64,000 bases of DNA from JAUWKC01 sp035527845 (GCA_035527845.1 DATKZT010000095.1:8141-72140); one strand, 5' to 3'; counted from the stretch's first letter, positions 35,742 to 44,697 are shown. The notes: generated by a model from the sequence alone, not told the origin. Numbers and translations: made by a program.

Positions 35742-35966
35742 GCGGTCGAGGGAATTGGGTGGCGCACAGAGCCGCCCGTGCGGTTTTGGCGTGTAACGTT
35801 GGCGTGTGGTTTTTGGGGTTGCTTTTTCATTTTTTCGCCTGTATAATGTGGGAAACCGGCACAGAAGTTTCTTGTTCATATTACGCACCAGCAGACAGGA
35901 TTCTTCGTTTTCTGTTTTGCAATCTGTTATGGATGCAGGACTTGTTTCTGTCGAAGGAGGAGTACG

Positions 35967-38633
35967 ATGTATGGGAAGCTCACGTCGTCGATTTGCATTT
36001 TTGTTTTGGTGAGCGTAGTCAACGGGGCATTCGGCGACATGCCGCAGCGTGGTGCAGGAACAGGCGCTGCCCAAGGGGGCCGGACCCGGGTTGCGGCCGG
36101 GCTCAATACCAATGTCGCAGGAACTAAGCAGGACGAGACAATAATTGTACAGTTGTCGAGTCCGAGCGGCGCCGAATCAGGGTCTGTAAGGCGGCTAACT
36201 CACACTATTATTGATCCGAGGGCGAAGGTCGAGCCCGCCATTGGCGATAATGAAATCAGCTCGACGTTTACCAATTCTCTGGGTATGGAATTCGTGCTGG
36301 TTATGCCGGGCAGTTTCACGATGGGTGAAGGCGACGGGCACAGAATTGAGGATGTGGGCAGTCTTGATTATGACGAGCAGCCCGCGCACACGGTCACTAT
36401 CAGCAAGTCTTTCTACATGCTCAAGACAAAGGTATCACAAGTACATTATGACCTGGCGGGCCTTGGAGGGTCGGCTTCGGATGTGAGCTGGGACAATGCC
36501 GACGCTTTTGCGCAGTGGCTCAGTCAACTTGAAGGATTGAACTACAAGCTTGCGACCGAGGCGCAGTGGGAATACGTTTATGAGAATCCGGGCGGCGTGC
36601 TGGATATGAGCGGTCGGGAATGGGTGCGGGACTGGCACGGCGAGTATCCGCACGACCCTGTGACAGACCCGGTGGGCCCGGCCAATGGCGTACTGAAGGT
36701 CATTCGCGGCGACGGTCGTGACCGCTGGGCTCTGCCCACCAACGCGACATACGACCCCTGGTATCTTGGTGAGGCGGGCCCGTGCAGTTTTCGGGTGGTG
36801 CTTGAATATGACCCGCCGCAGTCACCGTACGTGACTGCGCCGATATTCTGTCAGGCGGCGGTCAAGCAGAGCACGGCACCGGCGCTGCAGGGGCCTAACC
36901 CGGCTGTTCCGTACTTCACGGTTCGCTTCTCGATGCCGATTCCGCCGGATAATATCACCGAAGGCGTCGCTTCAATGCTTGGCTGTGATGCTGCGACCAT
37001 GCACCATAATCACTCTCCGGGCTTCGAAATATTGCCGAACGGCGATGCCTTGGCCGTATGGTTTTCTGCCAATGATGATGAGTACGGCGAAGACACACGG
37101 TTCGTTCAGGCACGGCTTCGCTACGGCAGCGACCAGTGGGATATGCCGGAATTATTCTGGGACATGAAGGGGATGAACGACGAGAGCGGCCTGTTATGGA
37201 CCGAGGCAGACGGGACGGTGCATTTCTTCGGCGGCGGCCGCATCGCCAATTCGAATAGACGACCATTCGTGATGGCAATATCCACCGACAGCGGCGCGAC
37301 CTGGAACCTCAAGCGGCCGCACTTTCCAATACCGGCCGTCAATTATCAGGCACAACCTGTTGTAAACGCCTGGCGACAGAACAGCACGACAATATACACC
37401 GTCACGGACGCTGAAAATCCGAGCGGCACGAGCATGGTCTGGCGAAGCACCGACAACGGTCTGACCTGGTACGATATGGGCGGCAGAACCAACGGACGCC
37501 ACTCAACGATTGTTCCGGTAGGCGGTTCAGGCGAGCTGCTGTCGCTCGGCGGCAAAAACACTTCCATCGGCGGTTATATGCCCTGGAATAAATCGTACAA
37601 CTGGGGCGCCAGCTGGCCTGATGAGGGGCCGACGCCTTTTGCGCCGCTTGGCAGCAACCAACGTCCATGCCTTATCAGGCTGGCCAACGGCAAGCTGGCC
37701 TTTTGCAGCGATGCTCAGCACAAGGATAATTACAAGCCGCCCAGCAGTTATGATTACGGCTGCATCGTTGCGCTGTCGGATGACGATGGCGCCAGCTGGC
37801 ACATTAAGAATCTTCCGGTGACACTGCCGCACGAATCCGACCGGGACTATGGAACGCTGGGTTACTCGACTATCCGCCAGGCGCCCAGCGGGACCCTTCA
37901 TATCTTGACGACAATGACGCATCCGTGCCTGCACTACGAGCTGAACGAGGCGTGGATTTACTCGGCAGAAGGCGACATTCCTCCGGAGACGACCGGCGGG
38001 ACTGTGAACGCATACAGCGAGTACTATCCCGGCGGCGCGCTCAAGGCGACGTGGAGCGCGAGGACCTGTCCCAACGGGCGTTATCTGCTGCACGGGACAG
38101 AGATACATTATTACGAGAACGGTGTTAAGCAATACTATGCCGAGTACCAGAACGGGCGGAAAGTGGGTACTGAGACATACCGTGGGCCGGACGGGACGAG
38201 GTTGTGGAGCTGGTCGCACGACATCGGCGCAAGTGTGTGGACTCATTGGTGGTCGACGGGGGCTCCTCGAATTGAGTCGCAGTGGGATACTTATCCCGAG
38301 CCGCGGGACCTGCCCAGCCGGACATTCAGTGGTTTTGTGGCCGAGGGCGACGCCTACCACTGGGGTCGTTGCGGCGAGCCTGAGGAGGCCTGGACTTTCG
38401 AGGACGGCTACCTGGTGGGCAGCACCGATCTGCCGGATGCGCGATATATGCAGGGCGACCTTGACGGCAGCGGTCTTGTTGACTGGCTGGACCTGAAAGA
38501 CCTTCTGGATTACTGGGTGACTCGCTGCCGCGAAGGCGAGTGGTGCGACGGACGTGATCTTAACAGGAACGGCAAAGTAACCTTTGATGATTTTGTCATC
38601 CTTGCCTCGCAGTGGCTTAAGAGCTGCCCATAG
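35967..38633 (+). CDS. Secreted composite protein: SUMF1-like, sialidase-like, MORN-like, dockerin
   Basis: An 888-residue exported protein. Signal peptide about 1-23. Residues about 95-275 resemble a formylglycine-generating-enzyme/sulfatase-modifying fold (F-V-L-V-M-P-G-S-F-T-M-G-E-G, L-A-T-E-A-Q-W-E-Y) but compact and missing much of the middle. Residues about 320-680 are a six-bladed BNR/sialidase-like propeller with three Asp-boxes: S-T-D-S-G-A-T-W, S-T-D-N-G-L-T-W and S-D-D-D-G-A-S-W. Residues about 690-790 hold MORN-like repeats (Y-Y-P-G-G-A-L-K, Y-E-N-G-V-K-Q-Y-Y). The end (about 825-888) is a pair of dockerin-like calcium loops (D-L-D-G-S-G-L-V-D, D-L-N-R-N-G-K-V-T). Glycan binding or cleavage outside the cell is likely. 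The ATG has a strong AAGGAGGAG site. Confidence 0.85.
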   Translation: MYGKLTSSICIFVLVSVVNGAFGDMPQRGAGTGAAQGGRTRVAAGLNTNVAGTKQDETIIVQLSSPSGAESGSVRRLTHTIIDPRAKVEPAIGDNEISSTFTNSLGMEFVLVMPGSFTMGEGDGHRIEDVGSLDYDEQPAHTVTISKSFYMLKTKVSQVHYDLAGLGGSASDVSWDNADAFAQWLSQLEGLNYKLATEAQWEYVYENPGGVLDMSGREWVRDWHGEYPHDPVTDPVGPANGVLKVIRGDGRDRWALPTNATYDPWYLGEAGPCSFRVVLEYDPPQSPYVTAPIFCQAAVKQSTAPALQGPNPAVPYFTVRFSMPIPPDNITEGVASMLGCDAATMHHNHSPGFEILPNGDALAVWFSANDDEYGEDTRFVQARLRYGSDQWDMPELFWDMKGMNDESGLLWTEADGTVHFFGGGRIANSNRRPFVMAISTDSGATWNLKRPHFPIPAVNYQAQPVVNAWRQNSTTIYTVTDAENPSGTSMVWRSTDNGLTWYDMGGRTNGRHSTIVPVGGSGELLSLGGKNTSIGGYMPWNKSYNWGASWPDEGPTPFAPLGSNQRPCLIRLANGKLAFCSDAQHKDNYKPPSSYDYGCIVALSDDDGASWHIKNLPVTLPHESDRDYGTLGYSTIRQAPSGTLHILTTMTHPCLHYELNEAWIYSAEGDIPPETTGGTVNAYSEYYPGGALKATWSARTCPNGRYLLHGTEIHYYENGVKQYYAEYQNGRKVGTETYRGPDGTRLWSWSHDIGASVWTHWWSTGAPRIESQWDTYPEPRDLPSRTFSGFVAEGDAYHWGRCGEPEEAWTFEDGYLVGSTDLPDARYMQGDLDGSGLVDWLDLKDLLDYWVTRCREGEWCDGRDLNRNGKVTFDDFVILASQWLKSCP

Positions 38634-39019
38634 GCGCAAAAGCGCGGGCAGGCGGCTGCGAGCTCTGATATTATCCGGCATGTTGTTCACTGCGGCGATG
38701 CAGTTAAGTATTTCCCTTGAAGGCACCTGGAAACAGGGTGCATTATCGGTTTTGCATTCGGCTGAGGGCAGGGGGGAGAATGGTCGGATGCTGTCTTTGT
38801 GGCTCTTGCGAATAATGGGTGGGTGGATTAGGATTTCGGAACGCCCGAGAAGAATGGTTCGTGGCCCCAGAGGCACAAATCTGGTTGTTCGCGGGCAAAT
38901 AGAGCGGGACAGCGGGGGGCCAGGCGGGCCGTGGTATTCAGAGAAGGCTGGCAAACGAGTCAACAGCCCCAAATTGACCCAAAAAATCCCCAACTTCCGA
39001 TAATTTCGGCAGAATTGTT
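38634..39019. other. Intergenic stretch before the first large surface gene
   Basis: About 385 bp without a supported gene. Short open frames exist but have no start context or recognisable content. From about 38958 on it becomes similar to 48608 onward, marking the left edge of the duplicated upstream region. A dyad CCGA-TAATT-TCGG (38997-39009, copied at 48646-48658) lies just upstream of the promoter and could be an operator. Confidence 0.5.
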
Positions 39020-39048
39020 TTGACAAGACGGCCCTGATTCTGTACAAG
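39020..39048 (+). promoter_or_regulatory. Promoter of large surface gene 1
   Basis: A consensus TTGACA (39020-39025), a 17-base spacer and TACAAG (39043-39048). The same 29 bases recur unchanged at 48669-48697 before gene 3. It lies about 490 bp upstream of the start codon. Confidence 0.65.
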
Positions 39049-39054
39049 TGAGGA

Positions 39055-39537
39055 TGAGGCAAGGTGCACCCGAGGCACGAGCAGGGATGCTTGATTGTTG
39101 GCTATTTCTTGCAGAAAGGAGGTGGTGAACGGCCGCAAAACTTGTGAAAAGGAGGACCCGCGGCCATAACTGCGGTCTATCTGATTCCTGCTTACCGCCA
39201 GTGTATATCTGGATGTCGCAGGCAAGATGGAACCGGGCGAGCAATTGTGAGGAGGTTTAACGTTACTTTCTTTTATCGGAACTCAAGAACTCCACGCTGC
39301 CAACGATTGTTGCGAGCCCCATAAGGGGTGAAGCTTTTGTCGTTTTTTCTGCAGGTAGAGTGTCTGGCTGACAGGCACGCAGAAAAGCGGAATTTTGAGT
39401 TTCTTGTGTAAACTTGTTCGAGGCAGGTACCGCGTGGATGTGGTGAAGGCAATCCGGCGCCTGTTGCGAACGATACATGCTTTGGCGTACTGCCAGGGAA
39501 GAAGTGATTTTGTGTCTTTATTTGAAGGAGGAAAGAA
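39055..39537 (+). ncRNA. Type A structured leader of surface gene 1
   Basis: A leader of about 480 nt similar along its length to 48704-49177. Elements: a long Shine-Dalgarno-like block AGAAAGGAGGTG (39113-39124) followed by a 15-codon upstream frame from GTG 39125; a hairpin CCAG-TGTATAT-CTGG (39198-39212); a tetraloop hairpin CCCC-ATAA-GGGG (39317-39328); and a two-tier hairpin with arms TTTTCTGC (39345-39352) and GCAGAAAA (39379-39386) around GTGTCTG (39360-39366) and CAGGCAC (39372-39378), with a 7-base bulge. A short TGGC/GCCA hairpin lies about 55 nt before the gene. No known riboswitch class was recognised. Confidence 0.6.
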
Positions 39538-42500
39538 ATGTGTAAGAAAGTGATTTTGTTAATGTCTGTTGTTTTTATGCTGGCTTTGGTCAGCAGCGCG
39601 TCAGCGTACAGCGTGGGCGTGGTCCTAAGGTGTGACGCCGGAACAGGTGATTTACAGGCCGGCTGGACGCAAGTGGAGGACGGCTGGAATTTGAATGTGA
39701 ACGGCACCGGTATAGGCGTCAAGCTCGAAACCGGCGATCCCGGTCAAATTGAGGAACGCGATGAGGGTGGGGACGGCCCCCTTGCTGCCGTGGAAACCGA
39801 TTTCTACTTCGCCGATGACCGCAATACGAGTCCCGATAACGATTTTATCCTCACCGTTTCCGGTCTGGCAAATGGGGCCTACCGTCTGCGCAGCTACCAC
39901 AACCGTTCGAACGAGGCTCCGGTTCCGATTCCCCTGGTTACGGTAACGGGGGCATCCTCGGTGATAAGCGTCCCCACAGAGTGGTACTGGCAGAACCACC
40001 TGAGCATGACCATCCCGCTGGAGGTTTTGTTCACGGTTACAAGCGGCCAGGTCGTCATCAGGTACAAGGGCCCGGACTTCGGCGGAGGCGGGACGGGGCA
40101 GGTGTATTTTAACGGGTTCATCCTTGAATACTTTGGGGCGCAGAACCAGGCCCCCTATGATCCAGACCCCGCCGACCAGGCAGAGCAGTTGTGTTCCAGC
40201 GGTATCGGCTCGCTAAGCTGGACGGCAGGGGCTTCGGCGACCTCGCACGACATCTACTTCAGTACCGACATAAACGATGTGGACCCTTACGAGTCTCCGT
40301 CTCCGGTCGAGTCCGGCTGGGGCAGCACGTCCTGGACACCACCATCACTGGAGCTGGGTACTACATATTACTGGCGGGTGGACGAAGATACGGGCTCGAC
40401 CACTTGGGAGGGGGCGATCTGGCGGTTTACTACCAATAATGGTAACGCGTTTGACCCGTATCCCGGTGACGGCTGGCGGGGCGTACCCACCGACGTGAAT
40501 CTAAGCTGGTCGCCGGGATGTGATACCGACTCGCATAATGTGTACCTTGGGACTAATGAGGCCAACGTGGCCGCCGGCACGGGCGGAACCTTCATGGCTA
40601 ATCAGCCTGGGACGACCTATGACCCGGCCCTCATCGCCAACACGACCTATTACTGGAGGATTGAGGAGGTTCGTGCTGGCCCCAACTCGCCGGGCGAGGT
40701 CTGGAGCTTCAGGACCTCAAGCGGCGTCTCGGGAGCCATTATGTACTTCAAGTTCGACAACGGCCCGCTGGGGGCGGCCCTTCCGGGCTCAGTGGTAGAT
40801 TCAACCGGAAACGAGACGTTTACAAAGTTTATTCTCAACGCGGGAGATCCGAACGATTACGTCAGATACGGAGTATCGAATCCGGCGGTCAATGCTGCCG
40901 GCGGATTCAGCGCCGAGTTCTCGCCTGAGGCGGGTCTGTACCGCAACGGCAAAGGGCCAGGCGACCTTCTGGCTCTGGATGGTTACCAGTACACGGTCGA
41001 GTTGTGGTTTAACGCAAATGAGATACCGGGCAGCCTGGATGATGACCCGCGGGGCGAGGGCGATAAGCTAATCGCTCGAGGCGGTGTATTCTGGAGCCTC
41101 GAAGTGACACGTCGTGCCGGGCTTATCTTCGTTCACATGGGCAGCGAAGGGGACCCTCAGAACAGGTTCATCTACAGCGGTAAGAACACGGTTCGAGAGA
41201 ACGAGTGGTATCACGGGGCGGCTGTCTTTGATATGACCGACGAAAACGCGGCTATGAAGCTTTACCTGGATGGTCAATTGATGGCTACTGCCGCGAGGCC
41301 GCAAGCCAATCCGGCGGACAACAACGAGCCGACGGCTATCGGATTTCAGCGGGCCGGCACCGGCGGGGAGGACTACTTCGACGGCTTGATCGACGAGGTG
41401 CGGGTATCGAATGTGGCCCTTACTGTGGATGAGTTTTTGCTGGTGCCCGGACCGGAATGGGCGCGTTCTCCCTATCCGGCCAACAACGAAAGACGCGTTG
41501 ACCCCAACATCGTGCTAAGCTGGGTGCCCGGAACTGAGGCAGACACCCATGACGTGTATCTCGGCACCGATTATGACGATGTCGTTGATGCCACGACTGC
41601 CGATGCGGAGTTGTTCCTGGGCAATGTCGGACCTAACAGCGTTGACCCATACGGGGGGGCGCCGCTGAATTTCGGCACCCGTTACTATTGGCGTGTGGAT
41701 GAACTCGGCACCGGCGGTCCATGGACCGGTGTAATCTGGTCCTTTACGGTTGCCAGCCAGCTCGACGACCCCAACATGATACTATGGTACAGATTCGATG
41801 AGACCTCAGGATATGAGGCCTTCGATTCTTCCGGCCATGACTATTTCGGCCTAGTTGACGGCGACGAAGACCAATGGGATCCCGATGACGGCGATGGCGG
41901 CTGCCGAATCTTCGATGATGATACGGTTGTCGAGGTTCCCGCTGATATGCTTGGCAACATGGTCAGGGAAATAAGTATTGCTGTCTGGCTGAAGGATGCG
42001 GTCAGATTAGATGGAGGTCAATTCGAGGATAACTGGCTGTTCGACTGCGAGGGCGGCGGCCCTTATTCGATGAGCATCGCCGTGCCGGACGAAGGCGGCA
42101 ACGCCTACTGGCGGGCAGGGACGGACGGCAATGATGTGCTGACGTGGAATATGCGCCAAGGGGGCGTCGACCCGAGGACGCTTGAGGACTGGCACCACTG
42201 GGTATTCATCAAGAGTGAAAATGTCTCTGAAATAAGCATCTACTTCGATGGAGAGCTGGTCGACTCGAACGGCACTGTGGACGACTCGCTTAGCCTTCTG
42301 AGAAACTCGCCTTCGAAGATTGGCGTCTGGGGCAGCCATAGCAACGATTTCGTGGGCAAGGTGGACGACTTCATGGTCTTTGACTATGCTCTGCCGGAAA
42401 GCAGAGTGCAGGAGTTGTTCAGACGTGGCGATGTTGCACTGGCCTGGAAACCAGTACCCTTCAACGGCCAACAGGATGTGCGATGGGACGCGAACCTGAT

Positions 42501-44223
42501 GTGGCAGCCCGGCGATTATGCCGACACGCACGATGTGTACTTTGGCACGAGCTGGGATGACGTCAACAGCGCCACGACCGTGGATAGGGTAGCGACGAAG
42601 AATCTCGGCGATGAGGAATACGATCCGGGTCAGCTTGAGCTGGGCCAGACTTACTACTGGCGCATTGATGAGGTGAACAACCCCGACACCTACAAGGGCA
42701 AGGTCTGGAGCTTCACGGTTGCGGAGTTTGTCACTCTCGACGATTTCGAGCAGTACGACCTCGACCAGAAGAGCATACAGTACACCTGGTATGACCAGTA
42801 TTCTCAGGAATACGGCCAACAGACGGGTGCGTGGCTGGAGCTTGCACAGGCGCCCCGTAAACCGGTCTATCGCGGCGAGCAGGCCATGTCATACACCTAC
42901 GACACGGATGACGTGTGGGCGTCCCCCGGCTATGACTATGCCGAGGCGTGGCTGCCTCTCGAAGAGATCGGCGGTTTTCAGGACTGGACGTCGGTTGATG
43001 TTCGGCTGCTGACGGTGTTCTTCTACGGCCAGGCAGGAAACGACGCCACCGAGGACGAGCAGATGTACATTGCTGTTGATGATACCCTCGGCGCTTACGC
43101 TGAGATACGCTACGGGGACAACGAAGGCGAAGCTTGGAGCGACATTCAGGTCGAAGAGTGGCAGCGATGGGACATTCCATTCATCTATTTCAGCGACGGC
43201 GACTTTGCCGCCGTTCCAGATGATGTGAACTTCTCGAGCATTGCCAACGTCTACATCGGGTTCGGCAACAAGCGCTTCCCTGTAGCTGCGGGCAAAGGCG
43301 TCGTGTTCTTCGACGACCTTCTCCTGAGCATGCCCATCTGCAAGCCTGAGTATGGTCCGGCCGGCGACCTTGACGATGACTGCATCATCGGTATGGGCGA
43401 TGTGGGCGTAGTGGGTGAGCAGTGGCTTCGCGGCGACGTCAATGTCAAGCCGGTTGAGCCGCCCTCTGATGCAAACCTCGTCGCCCACTGGAAGCTTGAC
43501 GGCAACGCCAACGATTCCTCGGCCAACCACTATCACGGCGCCGCCCAGGGCGCCTACGAGTGGGTCGCCGGAAAAGACGGTCAGGCTATCGACCTGGCCG
43601 GCGGATGGGTCGTTGTCGACGACAATGGCGTCACGCCAAAGCTGAGACCAAAGCATTACGTCAGCGTGATGGCCTGGGTCTACATTGAAAGCCCCGGCGA
43701 GGAAACCAAAGTCGTTATCAAAGGCGAGGACAACGAAGAGACCTTCGGCCTCGAAGTCGATGACGAAGATGGTGCGGCCTTTATCTTCCGCGATGCCAAC
43801 AATCCTGACGAAATTTTGTCCGTCAAGTGCGGCTATGAGCTTCAGTCATACGAGTGGATTCATATCGCCGGCACGTATGACCAGAACGAGCAGCTCATCT
43901 ACGTCAACGGCGTGGAGGAAGGTTCCGAGACCCGCGGCGCCATCGAGCTGTTTACCGACCCCAACGACGGGCTCGGTATCGGCGGCCGATATGGCGACAC
44001 GAGCAAGAGATTCGACGGCAGGATTGACGACGTCCGCGTCTATGACCGCGCTGTCACCCGCGCAGAGATTGCTTACCTCGCATGTGGCAGCGACGGCATC
44101 TGTCTGCTCGAGTCAGAGGCCAATCTCTTCAGCGGCGAGGACGAGGAGGTTATCAACTTCAAGGACTTCGCGATGCTAATGGAGTCCTGGGGCGTTGAGC
44201 AGCTCTGGCCTCCGGAGCCGTAA
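39538..44223 (+). CDS. Large secreted LamG/dockerin surface protein 1 (1561 aa)
   Basis: First of four tandem paralogs. Signal peptide about 1-23. A malectin-like carbohydrate-binding domain (about 24-200) is followed by fibronectin-like units marked by G-T-x-Y-Y-W-R-V/I-D-E (about 205-300, 300-395), a LamG-type lectin domain (about 400-635), another such unit, a second LamG (about 740-960) and one more unit. The shared C-terminal cassette follows: a galactose-binding-like domain beginning L-D-D-F-E-Q-Y-D, a calcium loop D-L-D-D-D-C-I-I-G-M-G-D, a third LamG (A-H-W-K-L-D-G-N-A-N-D-S) and a final half loop I-N-F-K-D-F-A with W-P-P-E-P at the end. No catalytic domain is seen; probably a glycan-binding surface or scaffold protein. 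The ATG follows AAGGAGG. Confidence 0.85.
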   Translation: MCKKVILLMSVVFMLALVSSASAYSVGVVLRCDAGTGDLQAGWTQVEDGWNLNVNGTGIGVKLETGDPGQIEERDEGGDGPLAAVETDFYFADDRNTSPDNDFILTVSGLANGAYRLRSYHNRSNEAPVPIPLVTVTGASSVISVPTEWYWQNHLSMTIPLEVLFTVTSGQVVIRYKGPDFGGGGTGQVYFNGFILEYFGAQNQAPYDPDPADQAEQLCSSGIGSLSWTAGASATSHDIYFSTDINDVDPYESPSPVESGWGSTSWTPPSLELGTTYYWRVDEDTGSTTWEGAIWRFTTNNGNAFDPYPGDGWRGVPTDVNLSWSPGCDTDSHNVYLGTNEANVAAGTGGTFMANQPGTTYDPALIANTTYYWRIEEVRAGPNSPGEVWSFRTSSGVSGAIMYFKFDNGPLGAALPGSVVDSTGNETFTKFILNAGDPNDYVRYGVSNPAVNAAGGFSAEFSPEAGLYRNGKGPGDLLALDGYQYTVELWFNANEIPGSLDDDPRGEGDKLIARGGVFWSLEVTRRAGLIFVHMGSEGDPQNRFIYSGKNTVRENEWYHGAAVFDMTDENAAMKLYLDGQLMATAARPQANPADNNEPTAIGFQRAGTGGEDYFDGLIDEVRVSNVALTVDEFLLVPGPEWARSPYPANNERRVDPNIVLSWVPGTEADTHDVYLGTDYDDVVDATTADAELFLGNVGPNSVDPYGGAPLNFGTRYYWRVDELGTGGPWTGVIWSFTVASQLDDPNMILWYRFDETSGYEAFDSSGHDYFGLVDGDEDQWDPDDGDGGCRIFDDDTVVEVPADMLGNMVREISIAVWLKDAVRLDGGQFEDNWLFDCEGGGPYSMSIAVPDEGGNAYWRAGTDGNDVLTWNMRQGGVDPRTLEDWHHWVFIKSENVSEISIYFDGELVDSNGTVDDSLSLLRNSPSKIGVWGSHSNDFVGKVDDFMVFDYALPESRVQELFRRGDVALAWKPVPFNGQQDVRWDANLMWQPGDYADTHDVYFGTSWDDVNSATTVDRVATKNLGDEEYDPGQLELGQTYYWRIDEVNNPDTYKGKVWSFTVAEFVTLDDFEQYDLDQKSIQYTWYDQYSQEYGQQTGAWLELAQAPRKPVYRGEQAMSYTYDTDDVWASPGYDYAEAWLPLEEIGGFQDWTSVDVRLLTVFFYGQAGNDATEDEQMYIAVDDTLGAYAEIRYGDNEGEAWSDIQVEEWQRWDIPFIYFSDGDFAAVPDDVNFSSIANVYIGFGNKRFPVAAGKGVVFFDDLLLSMPICKPEYGPAGDLDDDCIIGMGDVGVVGEQWLRGDVNVKPVEPPSDANLVAHWKLDGNANDSSANHYHGAAQGAYEWVAGKDGQAIDLAGGWVVVDDNGVTPKLRPKHYVSVMAWVYIESPGEETKVVIKGEDNEETFGLEVDDEDGAAFIFRDANNPDEILSVKCGYELQSYEWIHIAGTYDQNEQLIYVNGVEEGSETRGAIELFTDPNDGLGIGGRYGDTSKRFDGRIDDVRVYDRAVTRAEIAYLACGSDGICLLESEANLFSGEDEEVINFKDFAMLMESWGVEQLWPPEP

Positions 44224-44264
44224 CATCTTGAATCCTGTCGACTGTTGAATTTGCCTGGAAATTC

Positions 44265-44290
44265 GGGGCCTGTACTTCGGTGCAGGCCCC
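44265..44290 (+). terminator. UUCG-capped GC hairpin after surface gene 1
   Basis: Eleven-base arms GGGGCCTGTAC and GTGCAGGCCCC (one G-U pair) close a TTCG tetraloop, 41 bp after the stop. The following bases are only weakly T-rich, so termination efficiency is uncertain. Equivalent hairpins follow all four paralogs. Confidence 0.6.
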
Positions 44291-44352
44291 GCTAATTTCG
44301 GAGTTTACGGCCAAGGCTGGAGTCAAGAACAAAAAAAACGACAAGATTATTC

Positions 44353-44382
44353 TTGACGGGGATGAAAGAACTTTGGTAATAT
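44353..44382 (+). promoter_or_regulatory. Promoter of large surface gene 2
   Basis: TTGACG (44353-44358), an 18-base spacer and TAATAT (44377-44382). The surrounding sequence, including an upstream A-tract of eight, is shared with 54352-54381 before gene 4. Confidence 0.6.
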
Positions 44383-44388
44383 AAATGT

Positions 44389-44697
44389 TTGGCGGCTGGT
44401 ACGCACGGTAGTGCTTGAGGGCAGGAAAAGTGCACTGTTTTCGGGGAGAACCTGTGATGAAGTGGCCAGAGACCTGCGAGGAGGAGTATTACATCGCGGA
44501 GACGTTAATTCCCGGCATTTCTCATAGACCCGTTGGGCTTTCCTGCCGGCGGCGTGCAAGTGCTCACGTATCAGGTTTGGTTGGTTTGTATGGCTAAGGG
44601 TATTGGCAAAGGGTCAGGCGGCTGTTTAAGACAAATTGTCTTGGCTTGTAGCCAAGTTTAGGCGCGGCATTGTTTTGATTTATGGAAGGAGATTGTT
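44389..44697 (+). ncRNA. Type B leader of surface gene 2
   Basis: A leader of about 310 nt. Near the middle of its first half is a 21-base block beginning TCGGGGAGAAC (44441-44461), matching 54438-54458 at 20 of 21 positions; it contains GGGGAG and, eight bases later, an ATG. Near the end are two overlapping dyads that share CTT at 44640-44642: AAGACAA-A-TTGTCTT (44628-44642) and CTTGGCT-TGT-AGCCAAG (44640-44656). They cannot form together, and the second lies about 40 nt before the start codon. Confidence 0.5.
44457..44597 (+). CDS. Candidate leader peptide ORF (46 codons)
   Basis: ATG at 44457 is placed eight bases after GGGGAG, the best ribosome site in the leader, and the frame stays open for 46 codons. 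The first residues M-K-W-P-E-T-C-E-E-E align without gap with the short frame in the gene 1 leader (V-N-G-R-K-T-C-E-K-E), sharing T-C-E-x-E at positions 6-10. Beyond that the frame is not conserved. It may be translated as a regulatory upstream ORF; the length alone is no evidence of a functional protein. Confidence 0.35.
   Translation: MKWPETCEEEYYIAETLIPGISHRPVGLSCRRRASAHVSGLVGLYG

Noticed and set aside
37527..39062. A 511-codon minus-strand frame over the sialidase-like gene
   Set aside because: Antisense shadow in high-GC coding DNA, low-complexity Arg/Pro-rich translation.
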